Below are positions 36,301-46,205 of a stretch of DNA of 64,000 nt, piece after piece. Where the stretch lies: assembly GCF_014750655.1 (NCBI RefSeq), contig NZ_JABBXD010000002.1, forward strand, positions 37,796 to 101,795, read 5' to 3'. The position numbers were made by a program, and so were the translations under genes. The notes beneath the pieces were generated by a model. That model saw only the letters and a list, made by a program, of their open reading frames with translations. It made no database searches and was not told the DNA's origin. This DNA is from Salinimonas profundi. Lineage in GTDB: Bacteria; Pseudomonadota; Gammaproteobacteria; Enterobacterales; Alteromonadaceae. Numbering within the stretch: position 1 is the stretch's first letter; the number at the start of each line of letters is the position of its first letter.

Positions 36301-37161
36301 TCAACGTTTTTTCGTCTGTGCTTCTTTGCGGGCCCGGTGTTTTTTTACCGAGCGACGCATACGGCTTAAGCGGGCATGGTCCAGCTTGGTCTGGCGCACA
36401 TCGACCAGGCTTTGTGTTTCGTCATCCAGCTGCACCAGACGACGCAGCGCATTAACATCGCTAAGCTCCAGCTCAACCCATGCACCGATAGGCAAGCGCT
36501 TTTGCAGCTCTACAGGTCCATAGCGTACCCGTATAAGACGACTGACCTGAACGTCCTGAGACTCCCACAAACGCCTGACTTCACGATTTTTGCCTTCCTG
36601 AAGTGTCACGTTAAACCACTGATTCATACTTTCATCATCATTCGGGCGCGGCGTTATTGTGGTAAAGCGGGCAACACCATCATCCAGCTCAACGCCTTTT
36701 TGCAGCTTAGCCAGTGTAGGCTTTGATACTTCACCAAATACCCGCACCGCATATTCACGCTCCACTTCGTTTTTCGGGTGCATCAACCGGTTAGCCAGCT
36801 CACCATCATTGGTAAACAGCAGCAAACCGCTGGTGTTAATGTCCAGTCGTCCTACTGCAATCCAACGGCCCAGACGGATAGCAGGCAATCGTTCAAATAC
36901 GGTCGGCCGCCCTTCAGGATCGTGCCGACTACATAGCTCACCCTCCGGCTTGTTATACATCAGCACCCGGCACACCGGCTTTTCGGTTTGTCGTGATAAC
37001 AGATGACCGTCAACACGAATTTGTGCTTCTGGCTCAACCCGGTCGCCCAGGGTCGCAACACTGCCGTTCACTGACACTCGGCCCTGCTCTATCCAGCGCT
37101 CCATTTCCCGGCGGGAGCCCAGGCCCTGATTCGCCAGGACTTTTTGTAATTTTTCACTCAT
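36301..37161 (-). CDS. rluB: 23S rRNA pseudouridine synthase RluB
   Basis: The 286-residue enzyme has an N-terminal S4 RNA-binding domain ([20 protein letters not shown]). The RsuA-family catalytic motif is [18 protein letters not shown], with the nucleophile Asp. Also seen are [13 protein letters not shown] and a very basic C-terminal tail. It modifies U2605 of 23S rRNA in E. coli. The start at 37161 gives the family N-terminus and overlaps scpB by eight bases; the longer open frame lies inside scpB. Confidence 0.93.
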   Translation of the reverse strand: MSEKLQKVLANQGLGSRREMERWIEQGRVSVNGSVATLGDRVEPEAQIRVDGHLLSRQTEKPVCRVLMYNKPEGELCSRHDPEGRPTVFERLPAIRLGRWIAVGRLDINTSGLLLFTNDGELANRLMHPKNEVEREYAVRVFGEVSKPTLAKLQKGVELDDGVARFTTITPRPNDDESMNQWFNVTLQEGKNREVRRLWESQDVQVSRLIRVRYGPVELQKRLPIGAWVELELSDVNALRRLVQLDDETQSLVDVRQTKLDHARLSRMRRSVKKHRARKEAQTKKR

Positions 37162-37783
37162 TGGTGGGTAAACTCTCAGGTTCAGGTTTATCGTTCGTAC
37201 GGTCTGACATTGCAGACGGTACCTCTGTATCGTCGCTATCCTGATTTGCCAGTACATCAAATTGTTCAGCACTGGGAAGTTCGGCTAACGATTTTAACGA
37301 AAAATAATCAAGAAACGCTTTGGTAGTGGCGTACAACGCCGGCCTGCCTGGCACTTCTTTATGACCGACGGTTTTGATCCATTCGCGCTCGGTCAGTGTC
37401 TTTATAATGTTACTGCTGACAGCTACACCGCGTACCTGTTCAATCTCGCCACGCGTAATAGGCTGTCGATAAGCAATAAGCGCCAGTGTCTCAAGCATGG
37501 CTCTGGAGTACTTAGGTGCACTTTCTTGCCATAATACGCTAAGTAAGGGCGCCAGACTGTCCAGTGACTGGAAACGATAGCCACTGGCTACTTCAACAAG
37601 CTGAATGCCACGGGGCTGATAGTCCAGTATCAGTTCCTCGATGACGCTGGAAAGCTGCTTGTCGGACACCGCAAACGCTGCCAGCGTGGTCTCCCTGAGC
37701 CGGCTTTTACTCATCGGTTTATCTGCTACAAACAGGGTCGCTTCGACCAGCTGTTTTAGCTGAGCACGATTAATCCTCTTCAT
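37154..37783 (-). CDS. scpB: Segregation and condensation protein B
   Basis: The 209-residue kleisin-associated winged-helix protein contains [39 protein letters not shown] and [19 protein letters not shown]. It works with ScpA and SMC in chromosome condensation. The C-terminal about 40 residues are acidic and disordered. It overlaps scpA by 14 bases and rluB by eight, one operon. The pairing with rluB is typical of non-enteric gammaproteobacteria. Confidence 0.94.
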   Translation of the reverse strand: MKRINRAQLKQLVEATLFVADKPMSKSRLRETTLAAFAVSDKQLSSVIEELILDYQPRGIQLVEVASGYRFQSLDSLAPLLSVLWQESAPKYSRAMLETLALIAYRQPITRGEIEQVRGVAVSSNIIKTLTEREWIKTVGHKEVPGRPALYATTKAFLDYFSLKSLAELPSAEQFDVLANQDSDDTEVPSAMSDRTNDKPEPESLPTNE

Positions 37784-38591
37784 ACCCGCCCAATTTTACA
37801 TAAATTCGGGCATAAGGTCCTGCCTGCGTGCACAAAATCATTTGTTCTTTAACCAGTTCCAGTATAGCCAGAAAAGAGACTACGCACCCGGCTCTGCCCT
37901 CATCAAAGGTGAATAATGCATCTAAAGGCGTATAGTGCTCATCACTCACCTGTTCCATAATCCGGCTCATGCGCTCGCGTGTGCTGAGCACTTCCTTTTC
38001 GATAGTATGGTGCTCAAATGCCGCTGCGCGTTTCATCGCATTTCTAAAGGCGTGGACAATATCATCCAAAGCAACGTCGGGATCAATTTTAACGGGCTGC
38101 ACAGGCTGCCCCACTTCGCCCCTTACGGCATAAATGTCGCGGCCAATGCGTGGTTGCGCATCAATTTCCCGGGCAGCGTCCTTTACCACTTCATATTCTT
38201 TTAAACGCCGGATAAGCTCTGCTCTGGGGTCGTCCTCCTCTGCGTTATCAGAGGGCGGTTTTGGCAGTAATAACCGGGATTTAATCTCTGCCAGCACGGC
38301 AGCCATGACCAGATATTCTGCAGCCAGCTCAAGCTTAAGCGCAGTCATTGCTTCTACGTACTCCATGTACTGCGCAGTAATCTGTGCCACCGGCAAGGTG
38401 GTAATATCAAATTTTTGCTTTTTTATCAGATAGAGCAGGAGATCGAGGGGCCCTTCAAAGCTTTCTAAAATAACCTCAAGGGCCTCAGGGGGTATATACA
38501 GATCCTGAGGTTTTTCAATTAAAGCCTGACCGTGAATAAACGCCAGTGGGAGCGGTTGCTGAACCGGTCCGGCATCCTGGAACTCACTCAA
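37770..38591 (-). CDS. scpA: Segregation and condensation protein A (kleisin)
   Basis: The 273-residue protein bridges SMC heads in the condensin-like complex. N-terminal kleisin motif is LESFEGPLDLLLYLIKKQKF followed by DITTLPVAQITAQYMEYV; MAAVLAEIKSRLLLP and the C-terminal winged helix (LDALFTFDEGRAGCVVSFLA) follow. It lies 30 bases after yciO, in a run with yciO and rnm. Confidence 0.94.
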   Translation of the reverse strand: MSEFQDAGPVQQPLPLAFIHGQALIEKPQDLYIPPEALEVILESFEGPLDLLLYLIKKQKFDITTLPVAQITAQYMEYVEAMTALKLELAAEYLVMAAVLAEIKSRLLLPKPPSDNAEEDDPRAELIRRLKEYEVVKDAAREIDAQPRIGRDIYAVRGEVGQPVQPVKIDPDVALDDIVHAFRNAMKRAAAFEHHTIEKEVLSTRERMSRIMEQVSDEHYTPLDALFTFDEGRAGCVVSFLAILELVKEQMILCTQAGPYARIYVKLGGYEED

Positions 38592-38621
38592 GACCGTTGT
38601 ATCCGCAGCATCATAACCGGC

Positions 38622-39242
38622 CTACACAAACGGCGATACATCGCCGCTTCCCTCACGTAAAACAACAGCCGGCCCCTCTGATACATCTATCACTGTGGTA
38701 GGTTGTTCGCCCAATGGCCCGCCATCAATTATGAGGCCGACACGCTTTTCCAGCTTATCGCGGATTTCTTCGGGATCGGACTCTGCCATGCGCTCCCCCG
38801 GTAATATCAGCGAGGCAGACATCAGCGGCTCATTGAGGGTTTCGAGTAATTTCAGGGCTATAACATTATCCGGAACCCGGATGCCGATGGTTTTCCGCTT
38901 TGGGTTTTGTAGCCGGCGTGGTACTTCCCGGGTGGCTTTAAGAATAAATGTATAGGGCCCCGGTGTATTGTTTTTGATCTGACGAAACGCAGTATTGTCC
39001 ACTTTTGCATAAAACGAAAGCTCCGACATATCGCGGCACATCAGTGTGAAATTGTGGTCTTTCTCAATATCACGAATCTGGCACAACTTATCCAGCGCCT
39101 TTTTATCGTCCATCTGACAGCCAATGGCGTAACCTGAATCAGTGGGATACACAATGACCTCGCCCTGACGGATCAGTTCACAGGCTTGCTTTAGTAAGCG
39201 TGGTTGCGGGTTTTCGGGATGTATCTGAAAAAACTGGCTCAT
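38622..39242 (-). CDS. yciO: YciO, SUA5/YrdC-family protein
   Basis: The 206-residue protein has the SUA5/YciO fold: GEVIVYPTDSGYAIGC, NNTPGPYTFILKATREVPRR, GIRVPDN and LMSASLILPGE. It is related to the threonylcarbamoyl-AMP synthase used for tRNA t6A, but belongs to the YciO branch, whose activity is weaker and less clear. The gene is next to rnm as in E. coli. Confidence 0.92.
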   Translation of the reverse strand: MSQFFQIHPENPQPRLLKQACELIRQGEVIVYPTDSGYAIGCQMDDKKALDKLCQIRDIEKDHNFTLMCRDMSELSFYAKVDNTAFRQIKNNTPGPYTFILKATREVPRRLQNPKRKTIGIRVPDNVIALKLLETLNEPLMSASLILPGERMAESDPEEIRDKLEKRVGLIIDGGPLGEQPTTVIDVSEGPAVVLREGSGDVSPFV

Positions 39243-39260
39243 AATAAATACCTAAAGTTA

Positions 39261-40103
39261 TCAGGATGCTGATAAATCCCAGCTGTCCCAAATGCGCGTA
39301 AGCGATGTTGACGGTTTTGCACTGCGGCCCAGTTCAGTCCAGCGCGATGGAAAATGAAAATCAGAACCGGTAGACACCTTAAGATCGTTCGACACAGCCA
39401 GCTCATCAATCAACATCTGCTTTTGTTTACCAACGGCGACTGATGCACACTCGATAGCATCGCCGTCGGCTTGACTGAACTCATCGACCAGTCGACGCAA
39501 CCATTTTGCGGTCATATCGTAATGCGCTGGATGGGCCAGCACCGCTTGCCCGCCAGCCTGATGAATAATATCCACCGCTTCAGCTATCTCCGGCCATTGT
39601 GCCTTAACTGCCGCCCGTTTACCTTTTCCCAAATACTTTTTAAACACTGCATCCATGGAACTGACACCGTAATCACTGACCAGAACCCGGGCAAAGTGGG
39701 CGCGTGTTATCTGTCCCTTGCCGGCGTTTGCTTTCGCTTTTTCATACACGCCATCGAAGCCACACTTTTCAAGCTTATCGGCAATTCTGTGCGCCCGCTC
39801 TTCGCGCCGTTCGGCTTGCGCCGATAAAAACGTCGTTAACGCAGGATGCTGTGTATCGACCTGTAAGCCTACAATATGAATATCAAAATTGTGCCAGGCC
39901 GTCGATATTTCCACACCATCGACAATGAGCAAGGGGCGTGAGTGCTGACGCTGCGCCTCATGTGCTTCGGGTAACCCTGCTGTAGTATCGTGGTCGGTAA
40001 TAGCCAGCACATCAACCTGCATGGTATGCGCGCGTTGAATCAGCTCTGCCGGAGAAAGCTGACCATCAGAAAACGTGGTATGGCTATGTAGGTCAATTTT
40101 CAC
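39261..40103 (-). CDS. rnm: RNase AM (PHP-domain 5'-3' exoribonuclease, YciV)
   Basis: The 280-residue PHP-domain hydrolase carries metal-binding motifs HSHTTFSDG, ITDHDTT, GVEIS, VLAHPAHYD and GSDFH. In E. coli the enzyme trims the 5' ends of 23S, 16S and 5S rRNA. It begins with GTG (frame VKIDLHSHTTFSDG) with GAGAA upstream. It is divergent from the trp leader exactly as in E. coli. Confidence 0.93.
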   Translation of the reverse strand: MKIDLHSHTTFSDGQLSPAELIQRAHTMQVDVLAITDHDTTAGLPEAHEAQRQHSRPLLIVDGVEISTAWHNFDIHIVGLQVDTQHPALTTFLSAQAERREERAHRIADKLEKCGFDGVYEKAKANAGKGQITRAHFARVLVSDYGVSSMDAVFKKYLGKGKRAAVKAQWPEIAEAVDIIHQAGGQAVLAHPAHYDMTAKWLRRLVDEFSQADGDAIECASVAVGKQKQMLIDELAVSNDLKVSTGSDFHFPSRWTELGRSAKPSTSLTRIWDSWDLSAS

Positions 40104-40216
40104 GAATTTTTCTCATTAAGGTTGACACACGGTGCGATTTGTTTTCTTCTATAGGCATACTATACAGTTTAACAGCCATCGTTGGCTAACGAAGTTTACC
40201 CGGAATTTATTCACCA

Positions 40217-40282
40217 ATGCCTGTTTCTTTTCAACAAATCGCGCTTCACCGCGCTATCTGGTGGTGGCACTCCCTGACTTAA
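40217..40282 (+). CDS. trpL: trp operon leader peptide with three consecutive Trp codons
   Basis: A 21-codon ORF starts at ATG 40217 and carries TGG TGG TGG at 40259-40267, followed four codons later by TAA (40280-40282). It lies directly before overlapping hairpin segments and trpE. Stalling of ribosomes on the three Trp codons when charged tRNA-Trp is scarce would favour the antiterminator. A possible -35 (TTGACA, 40122) lies upstream; the -10 is unclear and I find no clear TrpR operator. Confidence 0.85.
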   Translation: MPVSFQQIALHRAIWWWHSLT

Positions 40283-40349
40283 CGGGCGGTGTGCGCATTG
40301 GTGCGTGTAAATAACACAGAAAAAAGCCCGTCTTGTACGGGCTTTTTTT
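40282..40349 (+). promoter_or_regulatory. trp attenuator: competing antiterminator and terminator hairpins
   Basis: ACGGGC occurs twice, at 40282-40287 (segment 2) and 40337-40342 (segment 4). Both can pair with the single GCCCGT at 40326-40331 (segment 3). Pairing 3:4 makes a terminator stem (loop CTTGT) flanked by A5 and followed by T7; pairing 2:3 prevents it. This is the classical transcription attenuation layout. Confidence 0.85.
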
Positions 40350-40372
40350 GTTTTAGCAGGAGATATCATTCA

Positions 40373-41968
40373 ATGAGCTTAGCCGAACTGGGCGAACAGC
40401 CCGGTAAAGTAGAAACGATTATTCAGCAGGCGCCTTATTTGCCGGATCCCCTGGCAGCGTATTCGCACATCTGTGCAGCCTCTTCGCACGCTTTGCTGCT
40501 TGAATCGGCCGAAATCGACAGCAAAGACGATCTTCAAAGCCTGTTAATGGTGGATGCAGCTCTTCGCATTGAGTGTCGTAATGAAACAGTTACCGTTACC
40601 GCATTAAGCGATAACGGCAAGGCGACCTTACCCTTGTTCAGTGAATATTGTCCGGCACAAGCCGCCTGCTCACTTAGCGAAAATAGCGCGCTGATGACAT
40701 TCACTTTGCCCGACAGTACTTTTGATGAGGATGCGCGCCTGAAAGCGGCCAGTGTATTCGATGCGCTGCGTCTGGTGGTTAACCATATTGTTGCGCTTCG
40801 CGACCATCCCCAGGCTGTATTTCTGGGTGGTGCATTCGCTTATGATTTACTGGCGACATTTGAAAAGTTACCAGAAGTAGCAGAAGGCCAGAACGATTGT
40901 CCGGATTTTGTTTTCTACCTGGCAGAAACTCTGCTGACTATCGATCATAAGTCGAACACCACGCAATTGATTGGCAGTGTGTTTTCAGGTCCCGGCGTGG
41001 CCTCAAATTATTTCAGTGTGGCGCAGCGTCTGGAGAGCCTCCAGCAGCAACTGAAGCAAGTCCCCGAATCTGCAGGGCACGATCTGCAAACTGATGAGGA
41101 TGTCAGTGTTTCGGTCGATACTTCCGATGAAGCGTTTATGGAAAATGTCAATTATCTGAAAACCCATATTCTGGCCGGGGATATTTTCCAGGTAGTGCCT
41201 TCGCGAACATTTTCACTTCCCTGCCCCTCACCGCTTAGTGCCTATGCTGCACTGAAAAAACAAAATCCCAGCCCGTACATGTTTTATATGCAGGATGCTG
41301 AATTCACCATCTTCGGTGCATCGCCGGAATCGGCGCTTAAGTACGATAAAGCCAGTAATCAGGTAGAAGTGTATCCTATCGCTGGCACCCGACCACGCGG
41401 CAAGCGTGCTGATGGCACCATTGATGCAGACCTGGATAGTCGTATTGAGCTTAACCTGCGCGAGGATGAGAAAGAAAAATCAGAACATATTATGTTGGTA
41501 GACCTGGCCCGCAATGACGTCGCTAAAGTGAGCGAGCCGGGTACCCGGTATGTCAGGGATCTGCTGAAAGTAGACCGTTATTCTCATGTCATGCATCTGG
41601 TTTCCCGCGTGGTCGGCCAGCTGCGCGGCGATCTGGATGCGCTGCATGCTTATCAGGCCTGCATGAATATGGGCACACTGGTGGGTGCTCCCAAGGTCAG
41701 TGCAGCCACACTCATCCGTCAGGTAGAAAAGCAGCGTCGGGGAAGTTACGGCGGTGCTGTTGGCTATATAAATGGTCACGGTGATATGGATACCTGCATC
41801 GTTATCCGTTCGGCTTTTGTGAAAGATAATACGGCCTATATTCAGGCCGGTGCCGGTGTGGTTTATGACTCTGATCCTCTCAGTGAAGCCAATGAAACAC
41901 GCAGTAAGGCGCAAGCAGTGATTAACGCGGTGAAGCACGCGCAATCTATGAAGGAGTCTGTACAATGA
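40373..41968 (+). CDS. trpE: Anthranilate synthase component I
   Basis: The 531-residue enzyme makes anthranilate from chorismate. Present are the N-terminal Trp-binding region (LLLESAEI, a feedback site in the family) and the catalytic part (GDIFQVVPSRTFSLPCPSPL, YPIAGTRPRGKRADG, LVDLARNDVAKVSEPGT, GAGVVYDSDPLSEANET). The start at 40373 follows AGGAGA and the attenuator; an upstream GTG in frame lies inside the attenuator. It overlaps trpG by four bases. Confidence 0.97.
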   Translation: MSLAELGEQPGKVETIIQQAPYLPDPLAAYSHICAASSHALLLESAEIDSKDDLQSLLMVDAALRIECRNETVTVTALSDNGKATLPLFSEYCPAQAACSLSENSALMTFTLPDSTFDEDARLKAASVFDALRLVVNHIVALRDHPQAVFLGGAFAYDLLATFEKLPEVAEGQNDCPDFVFYLAETLLTIDHKSNTTQLIGSVFSGPGVASNYFSVAQRLESLQQQLKQVPESAGHDLQTDEDVSVSVDTSDEAFMENVNYLKTHILAGDIFQVVPSRTFSLPCPSPLSAYAALKKQNPSPYMFYMQDAEFTIFGASPESALKYDKASNQVEVYPIAGTRPRGKRADGTIDADLDSRIELNLREDEKEKSEHIMLVDLARNDVAKVSEPGTRYVRDLLKVDRYSHVMHLVSRVVGQLRGDLDALHAYQACMNMGTLVGAPKVSAATLIRQVEKQRRGSYGGAVGYINGHGDMDTCIVIRSAFVKDNTAYIQAGAGVVYDSDPLSEANETRSKAQAVINAVKHAQSMKESVQ

Positions 41969-42579
41969 GTCAGGCGGTGACCGTTTTCCTACTGGATAAT
42001 ATCGACTCATTTACCTACAACCTGGTGGATGAGCTCAGAACGATGGATCTGAATATTGTTGTTTATCGCAACACGGTTGATGCGCAGACATTATTCGAGC
42101 GAATGCAGGCGCAGGCAAAAGAGTCGGCAGTTTTGCTGCTGCTTTCGCCCGGTCCCGGCGCACCGCATGAGGCGGGCTGTATGCCGGAGCTGTTAAAACG
42201 GGTTGAGGGCGTGTTCCCGGTGCTGGGAATATGCCTGGGCCACCAGGCTATTGTTCACCATTATGGCGGTACCATTGGCAGAGCAGAACATGTCATGCAT
42301 GGAAAATCCTCCATGATCACGCATAATGGCAGTGCACTTTTTGATGGTTTGCCACAGCCTCTGCAGGTTGCACGTTATCATTCACTGGTGGCAACGTCAT
42401 TGCCGGACAGCTTAACGCCGGTTGCAACCTGCGCGACCGTATCCATGGCAGTGCTGCATGAAAATGACAGGATGCTGGGTTTTCAGTTTCACCCGGAATC
42501 CATTTTAAGTGCGCAGGGCAGTCAGCTACTTAAACAAAGTATCCACTTTCTTACTGATCAAGGAGCGTCTCATGTTTGA
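41965..42579 (+). CDS. trpG: Anthranilate synthase component II, glutamine amidotransferase
   Basis: The 204-residue class I glutaminase supplies ammonia to TrpE. The catalytic Cys is in GICLGHQA, the His-Glu pair in FQFHPES; the N-terminus is LLDNIDSFTYNLVDELR. It is separate from trpD, unlike the fused TrpGD of E. coli. It overlaps both neighbours. Confidence 0.96.
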   Translation: MSQAVTVFLLDNIDSFTYNLVDELRTMDLNIVVYRNTVDAQTLFERMQAQAKESAVLLLLSPGPGAPHEAGCMPELLKRVEGVFPVLGICLGHQAIVHHYGGTIGRAEHVMHGKSSMITHNGSALFDGLPQPLQVARYHSLVATSLPDSLTPVATCATVSMAVLHENDRMLGFQFHPESILSAQGSQLLKQSIHFLTDQGASHV

Positions 42580-43603
42580 TGCCACCGATGCGCTGAATAC
42601 GCTCTATGCAGGCGAGTCGCTTTCCCAGACGCAGTCGTTTGCGTTGTTTAACAGCATTATGCATGGCGAGCAGCCCGATGCGGTTGTGGCCGCAGTTCTG
42701 GTTGCCCTTAAACTGAAAAAAGAGTCACCGGTGGAAATTGCGGGCGCGGCCAGTGCCATGGTGTCCAATGCCCTGCCCTTTCCTTCGCCAACCTATCCGT
42801 TTGCTGACATCGTAGGGACCGGCGGCGATGGCCACAATACTATTAATATCTCCAGTGCGGCCGGTGTTGTTGCTGCAGCCTGTGGTGTGAAGGTGGCCAA
42901 GCATGGAAATCGTAGTGTTTCTTCACGCTCAGGCTCTGCTGATCTGTTTCGTCAATTTGGGGTAAATTTAGAAATTTCACCGCAAACCGCCCGTAGCTGC
43001 CTGGATGAAGCCAATTTCAGCTTTCTTTTTGCACCGGTTTACCATGCAGGCATGCGCCACGCAGCGCCGGTCCGGGCATCTCTTAAAACCCGGACACTGT
43101 TCAATATTCTTGGCCCGCTGGCCAATCCGGCGGGTCCCAGCCATGGTGTATTTGGTGTGTATTCGCCAGACTTACTGGACGCGTACGCTCAGACGCTAAT
43201 GCTACTGGGTCAGCATCGCGCCCTGATTGTTCATGGCAGCGGACTGGATGAACTGGCATTACACGGCCCCACTCATGTGGTTGATTTGGAGCATGGTGAT
43301 AGCCGGCACTACGATGTGACGCCCAAAGACTTCGGGCTTCAGGAATACCCGTTAAGTGCCATTGAAGGCGGCGATCCGGATGAAAATAAAAAGCTGGTCG
43401 AGGCAGCACTTGCTGGTGAGGGAGATGAGGCGCACAAAGCGGCGATTGCGATGAACTGCGGGGCGCTGTTGAAAGTCACCGGTACCGTCGATACATTTAA
43501 ACAAGGTGCAGAACTGGCCATGTCAAAAATGGCAGAAGGCGCACCGCTTGATGTACTCAAGCAGGTGGCCACAATCAGTCAGCAGGAGAACAGTCATGGC
43601 TAA
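42572..43603 (+). CDS. trpD: Anthranilate phosphoribosyltransferase
   Basis: The 343-residue enzyme joins anthranilate to phosphoribosyl pyrophosphate. The signature GTGGDGHNTINISSAA and KHGNRSVSSRSGSADL bind PRPP and metal; FAPVYHAGMRHAAPVR and RTLFNILGPLANPA follow. The start at 42572 has AAGGAG six bases upstream and overlaps trpG by eight bases; the longer frame is not supported. Confidence 0.96.
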   Translation: MFDATDALNTLYAGESLSQTQSFALFNSIMHGEQPDAVVAAVLVALKLKKESPVEIAGAASAMVSNALPFPSPTYPFADIVGTGGDGHNTINISSAAGVVAAACGVKVAKHGNRSVSSRSGSADLFRQFGVNLEISPQTARSCLDEANFSFLFAPVYHAGMRHAAPVRASLKTRTLFNILGPLANPAGPSHGVFGVYSPDLLDAYAQTLMLLGQHRALIVHGSGLDELALHGPTHVVDLEHGDSRHYDVTPKDFGLQEYPLSAIEGGDPDENKKLVEAALAGEGDEAHKAAIAMNCGALLKVTGTVDTFKQGAELAMSKMAEGAPLDVLKQVATISQQENSHG

Positions 43604-44993
43604 CGTACTTGAAAAGATTGTCGAAAATAAACGTCAGGAGCTAATCGAGCAGAAAACGCGGTTAGATATCGACACGGTAAAAGCCGGGCTTCAGCGTTCG
43701 CAAAAAAGTCTGTTCGCTGCACTCGCCGAGCCACAGGCGGGCTTTATTTTTGAGTGTAAAAAAGCGTCTCCCTCAAAAGGTTTGATTCGCGACCCCTTTG
43801 ATCTTGATGAGATTATTGATGCCTACGCGCCGCATGCCGCAGCAATTTCGGTGCTCACTGACCAGAAGTATTTTCAGGGAAGCTATGCAAATCTGGAGCG
43901 GGTCACATCCAAAGTATCCCAACCCGTATTGAATAAAGACTTTTTCATCGATCCGTATCAGGTCTATCTGGCGCGCTACTATCAGGCTGATGCGATACTG
44001 TTGATGCTCAGCGTGCTAAACGATGAGCAGTATGCTGAACTGGCTGATATTGCAGATGATCTGGGACTGGACATACTCACCGAGGTCAGCAATGAAGAGG
44101 AAATGCATCGCGCTATCGCGCTTAAAGCCAGCATAATAGGGATCAACAACCGTAACTTGCGGGATTTAAGCACTGATCTTGGCCGTACCGAAGCACTGGT
44201 ACCTATGCTGGAAGATGCTGACCATGACTTCGTGGTGATATCAGAATCGGGCATCTATACCCATGAAGATGTACTGAGGTTAAGTCCGTACTGCGATGGT
44301 TTTTTGGTTGGTAGCGCGTTGATGGCCCAGCCCGACTTACCTATGGCCGTAAAATCACTTATTTACGGCGCGGTGAAAGTATGTGGTATTACCGATGCCG
44401 ACGCCGCCTATACCGCATTTAAATCCGGCGCCAGCTTTGCCGGCTTTATTTTCGCGACACAATCGCCCCGGGCGCTGTCCGTCGACGCCGCGCGACAGAT
44501 AGCTACGGCGGTACCGGGCAGCTATGTGGGTGTGTTTGTGGATGCGTCAATAGACGATATGTTACACGCGGTGCAGACAATCGGACTAAACGCTGTGCAG
44601 CTTCACAATAACACCGACGCCACGTTCAGGCAGTCGCTGCGTAATCAGTTACCAGAGTCCTGTCGGATATGGCAGGTCGTAGGGGTCGCTGATGCACTGC
44701 CCGACAGTGTGACCACATTGCTTGATGATGACACGGTTGATTATGTATTACTTGATACCCGTGTGGGGAGCCAGACAGGCGGCACGGGTAAGCAGTTTGA
44801 CTGGTCATTGTTAGCCAGCCTTGCTGATAAATCCCGCGTTATTCTGGCAGGTGGTATTTCACCCGACAGTATTGTTGAGGCCAGGCAAACCGGTGCCGCC
44901 ATCATCGATGTGAGCTCGGGGGTGGAGTCCTCACCCGGGCGCAAGTCGGCGGATAAAATCCAGACCTTATTCACAAATTTGCGAAATTATTAG
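43596..44993 (+). CDS. trpCF: Bifunctional indole-3-glycerol-phosphate synthase / phosphoribosylanthranilate isomerase
   Basis: The 465-residue fused enzyme has two TIM barrels. The N-terminal synthase domain (about 1-255) has FIFECKKASPSKGLIRD, VLTDQKYFQGSY and SESGIYT. The C-terminal isomerase domain (about 260-465) has VKVCGITDADAAYTAF, GFIFATQSPR, VGVFVDA and ILAGGISPD. The fusion is as in E. coli. The start at 43596 has AGGAG upstream and overlaps trpD. Confidence 0.96.
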   Translation: MANVLEKIVENKRQELIEQKTRLDIDTVKAGLQRSQKSLFAALAEPQAGFIFECKKASPSKGLIRDPFDLDEIIDAYAPHAAAISVLTDQKYFQGSYANLERVTSKVSQPVLNKDFFIDPYQVYLARYYQADAILLMLSVLNDEQYAELADIADDLGLDILTEVSNEEEMHRAIALKASIIGINNRNLRDLSTDLGRTEALVPMLEDADHDFVVISESGIYTHEDVLRLSPYCDGFLVGSALMAQPDLPMAVKSLIYGAVKVCGITDADAAYTAFKSGASFAGFIFATQSPRALSVDAARQIATAVPGSYVGVFVDASIDDMLHAVQTIGLNAVQLHNNTDATFRQSLRNQLPESCRIWQVVGVADALPDSVTTLLDDDTVDYVLLDTRVGSQTGGTGKQFDWSLLASLADKSRVILAGGISPDSIVEARQTGAAIIDVSSGVESSPGRKSADKIQTLFTNLRNY

Positions 44994-45017
44994 TTTCAAT
45001 TTTATACAGGAATTTCC

Positions 45018-46205
45018 ATGAATCAGTTAGATCCAAAATTCGGGGAGTACGGCGGAATGTATGTTCCTGAGCTACTTATCCCCGCCCTTGATCAGCTTGA
45101 GCAGGCGTTCATTGATGCACAAAAAGACCCGGAATTCGAAAAAGAATTTCAGGCTCTGCTCAAAGACTATGCCGGCCGCCCCACTGCAATGACACTGACA
45201 CGTAATCTGGTCAGCAACCCCAAGGTTAAATTGTACCTGAAGCGTGAAGATTTGCTGCACGGCGGCGCCCACAAAACCAATCAGGTATTGGGACAGGCGC
45301 TGTTAACCAAACGTATGGGTAAAACGGAAGTCATCGCCGAGACCGGTGCTGGCCAGCATGGAACGGCTACCGCGCTGGCCTGTGCCCTGCTGGGTTTGAA
45401 AGCGCGTATTTATATGGGCGCGAAGGACGTTGAGCGTCAGGCCCCGAATGTATTCAGAATGCGTCTGATGGGTGCAGAGGTGATTCCGGTCAATGCAGGC
45501 TCAGGGACACTCAAAGATGCTGTTAATGAAGCGATGAGAGACTGGTCCGCTAACTATGATAAAGCGCATTATCTGTTAGGTACGGCTGCTGGTCCTCACC
45601 CCTTCCCCACTATCGTTCGCGAGTTTCACCGGATGATTGGTGAGGAAACGCGCGCTCAGATCATGGAAAAAGAGGGACGTCTGCCCGACGCGGTCATCGC
45701 CTGTGTTGGTGGCGGCTCCAATGCAATTGGTATGTTCGCCGATTTTATTGAAGAAGAAAGCGTCAGGCTGGTTGGCGTGGAGCCAGCTGGTAAAGGACTC
45801 CATACCAAGGAACATGGTGCAACCATCTGTACAGGTTCAAAAGGTATTCTGCATGGTTCAAGCACGTATATTATGCAGGACGAAGAAGGTCAGATTGAAG
45901 AGAGTTATTCCGTGTCAGCCGGGTTGGATTATCCGGCAGTAGGGCCGCAGCATGCCCACCTGGCCGATACCGGACGGGCTGAATATGTGTCGGTAACTGA
46001 TGATGAAGCACTAAATGCCTTTAAACTGCTGGCGCGAAAAGAAGGTATTATTCCGGCGCTGGAAACCGCCCACGCACTGGCTCATGCACTGAATATGGCA
46101 GATGACGCCGAGGACGATACCATATTAGTGGTTAACTTATCTGGCCGGGGTGACAAGGACATCGGTGTTGTTACAAAGTTATTGGAGGACGATGTTAATG
46201 GATAG
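45018..46205 (+). CDS. trpB: Tryptophan synthase beta chain
   Basis: The 395-residue PLP enzyme condenses indole and serine. The PLP Lys is in [17 protein letters not shown]. Other family segments are [39 protein letters not shown] ([15 protein letters not shown]) and NLSGRGDKD. It ends inside the first bases of trpA, so the two are coupled. Confidence 0.97.
   Translation: MNQLDPKFGEYGGMYVPELLIPALDQLEQAFIDAQKDPEFEKEFQALLKDYAGRPTAMTLTRNLVSNPKVKLYLKREDLLHGGAHKTNQVLGQALLTKRMGKTEVIAETGAGQHGTATALACALLGLKARIYMGAKDVERQAPNVFRMRLMGAEVIPVNAGSGTLKDAVNEAMRDWSANYDKAHYLLGTAAGPHPFPTIVREFHRMIGEETRAQIMEKEGRLPDAVIACVGGGSNAIGMFADFIEEESVRLVGVEPAGKGLHTKEHGATICTGSKGILHGSSTYIMQDEEGQIEESYSVSAGLDYPAVGPQHAHLADTGRAEYVSVTDDEALNAFKLLARKEGIIPALETAHALAHALNMADDAEDDTILVVNLSGRGDKDIGVVTKLLEDDVNG

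Noticed and set aside
40104..40216. TrpR operator before the trp leader
   Set aside because: I see only a loose GTTTAAC match and no symmetric CTAG-TTAA-CTAG core.
40132..40314. 60-codon open frame upstream of trpE
   Set aside because: It runs through the trp leader in a different frame. The 21-codon frame with three Trp codons and the attenuator explain this region.
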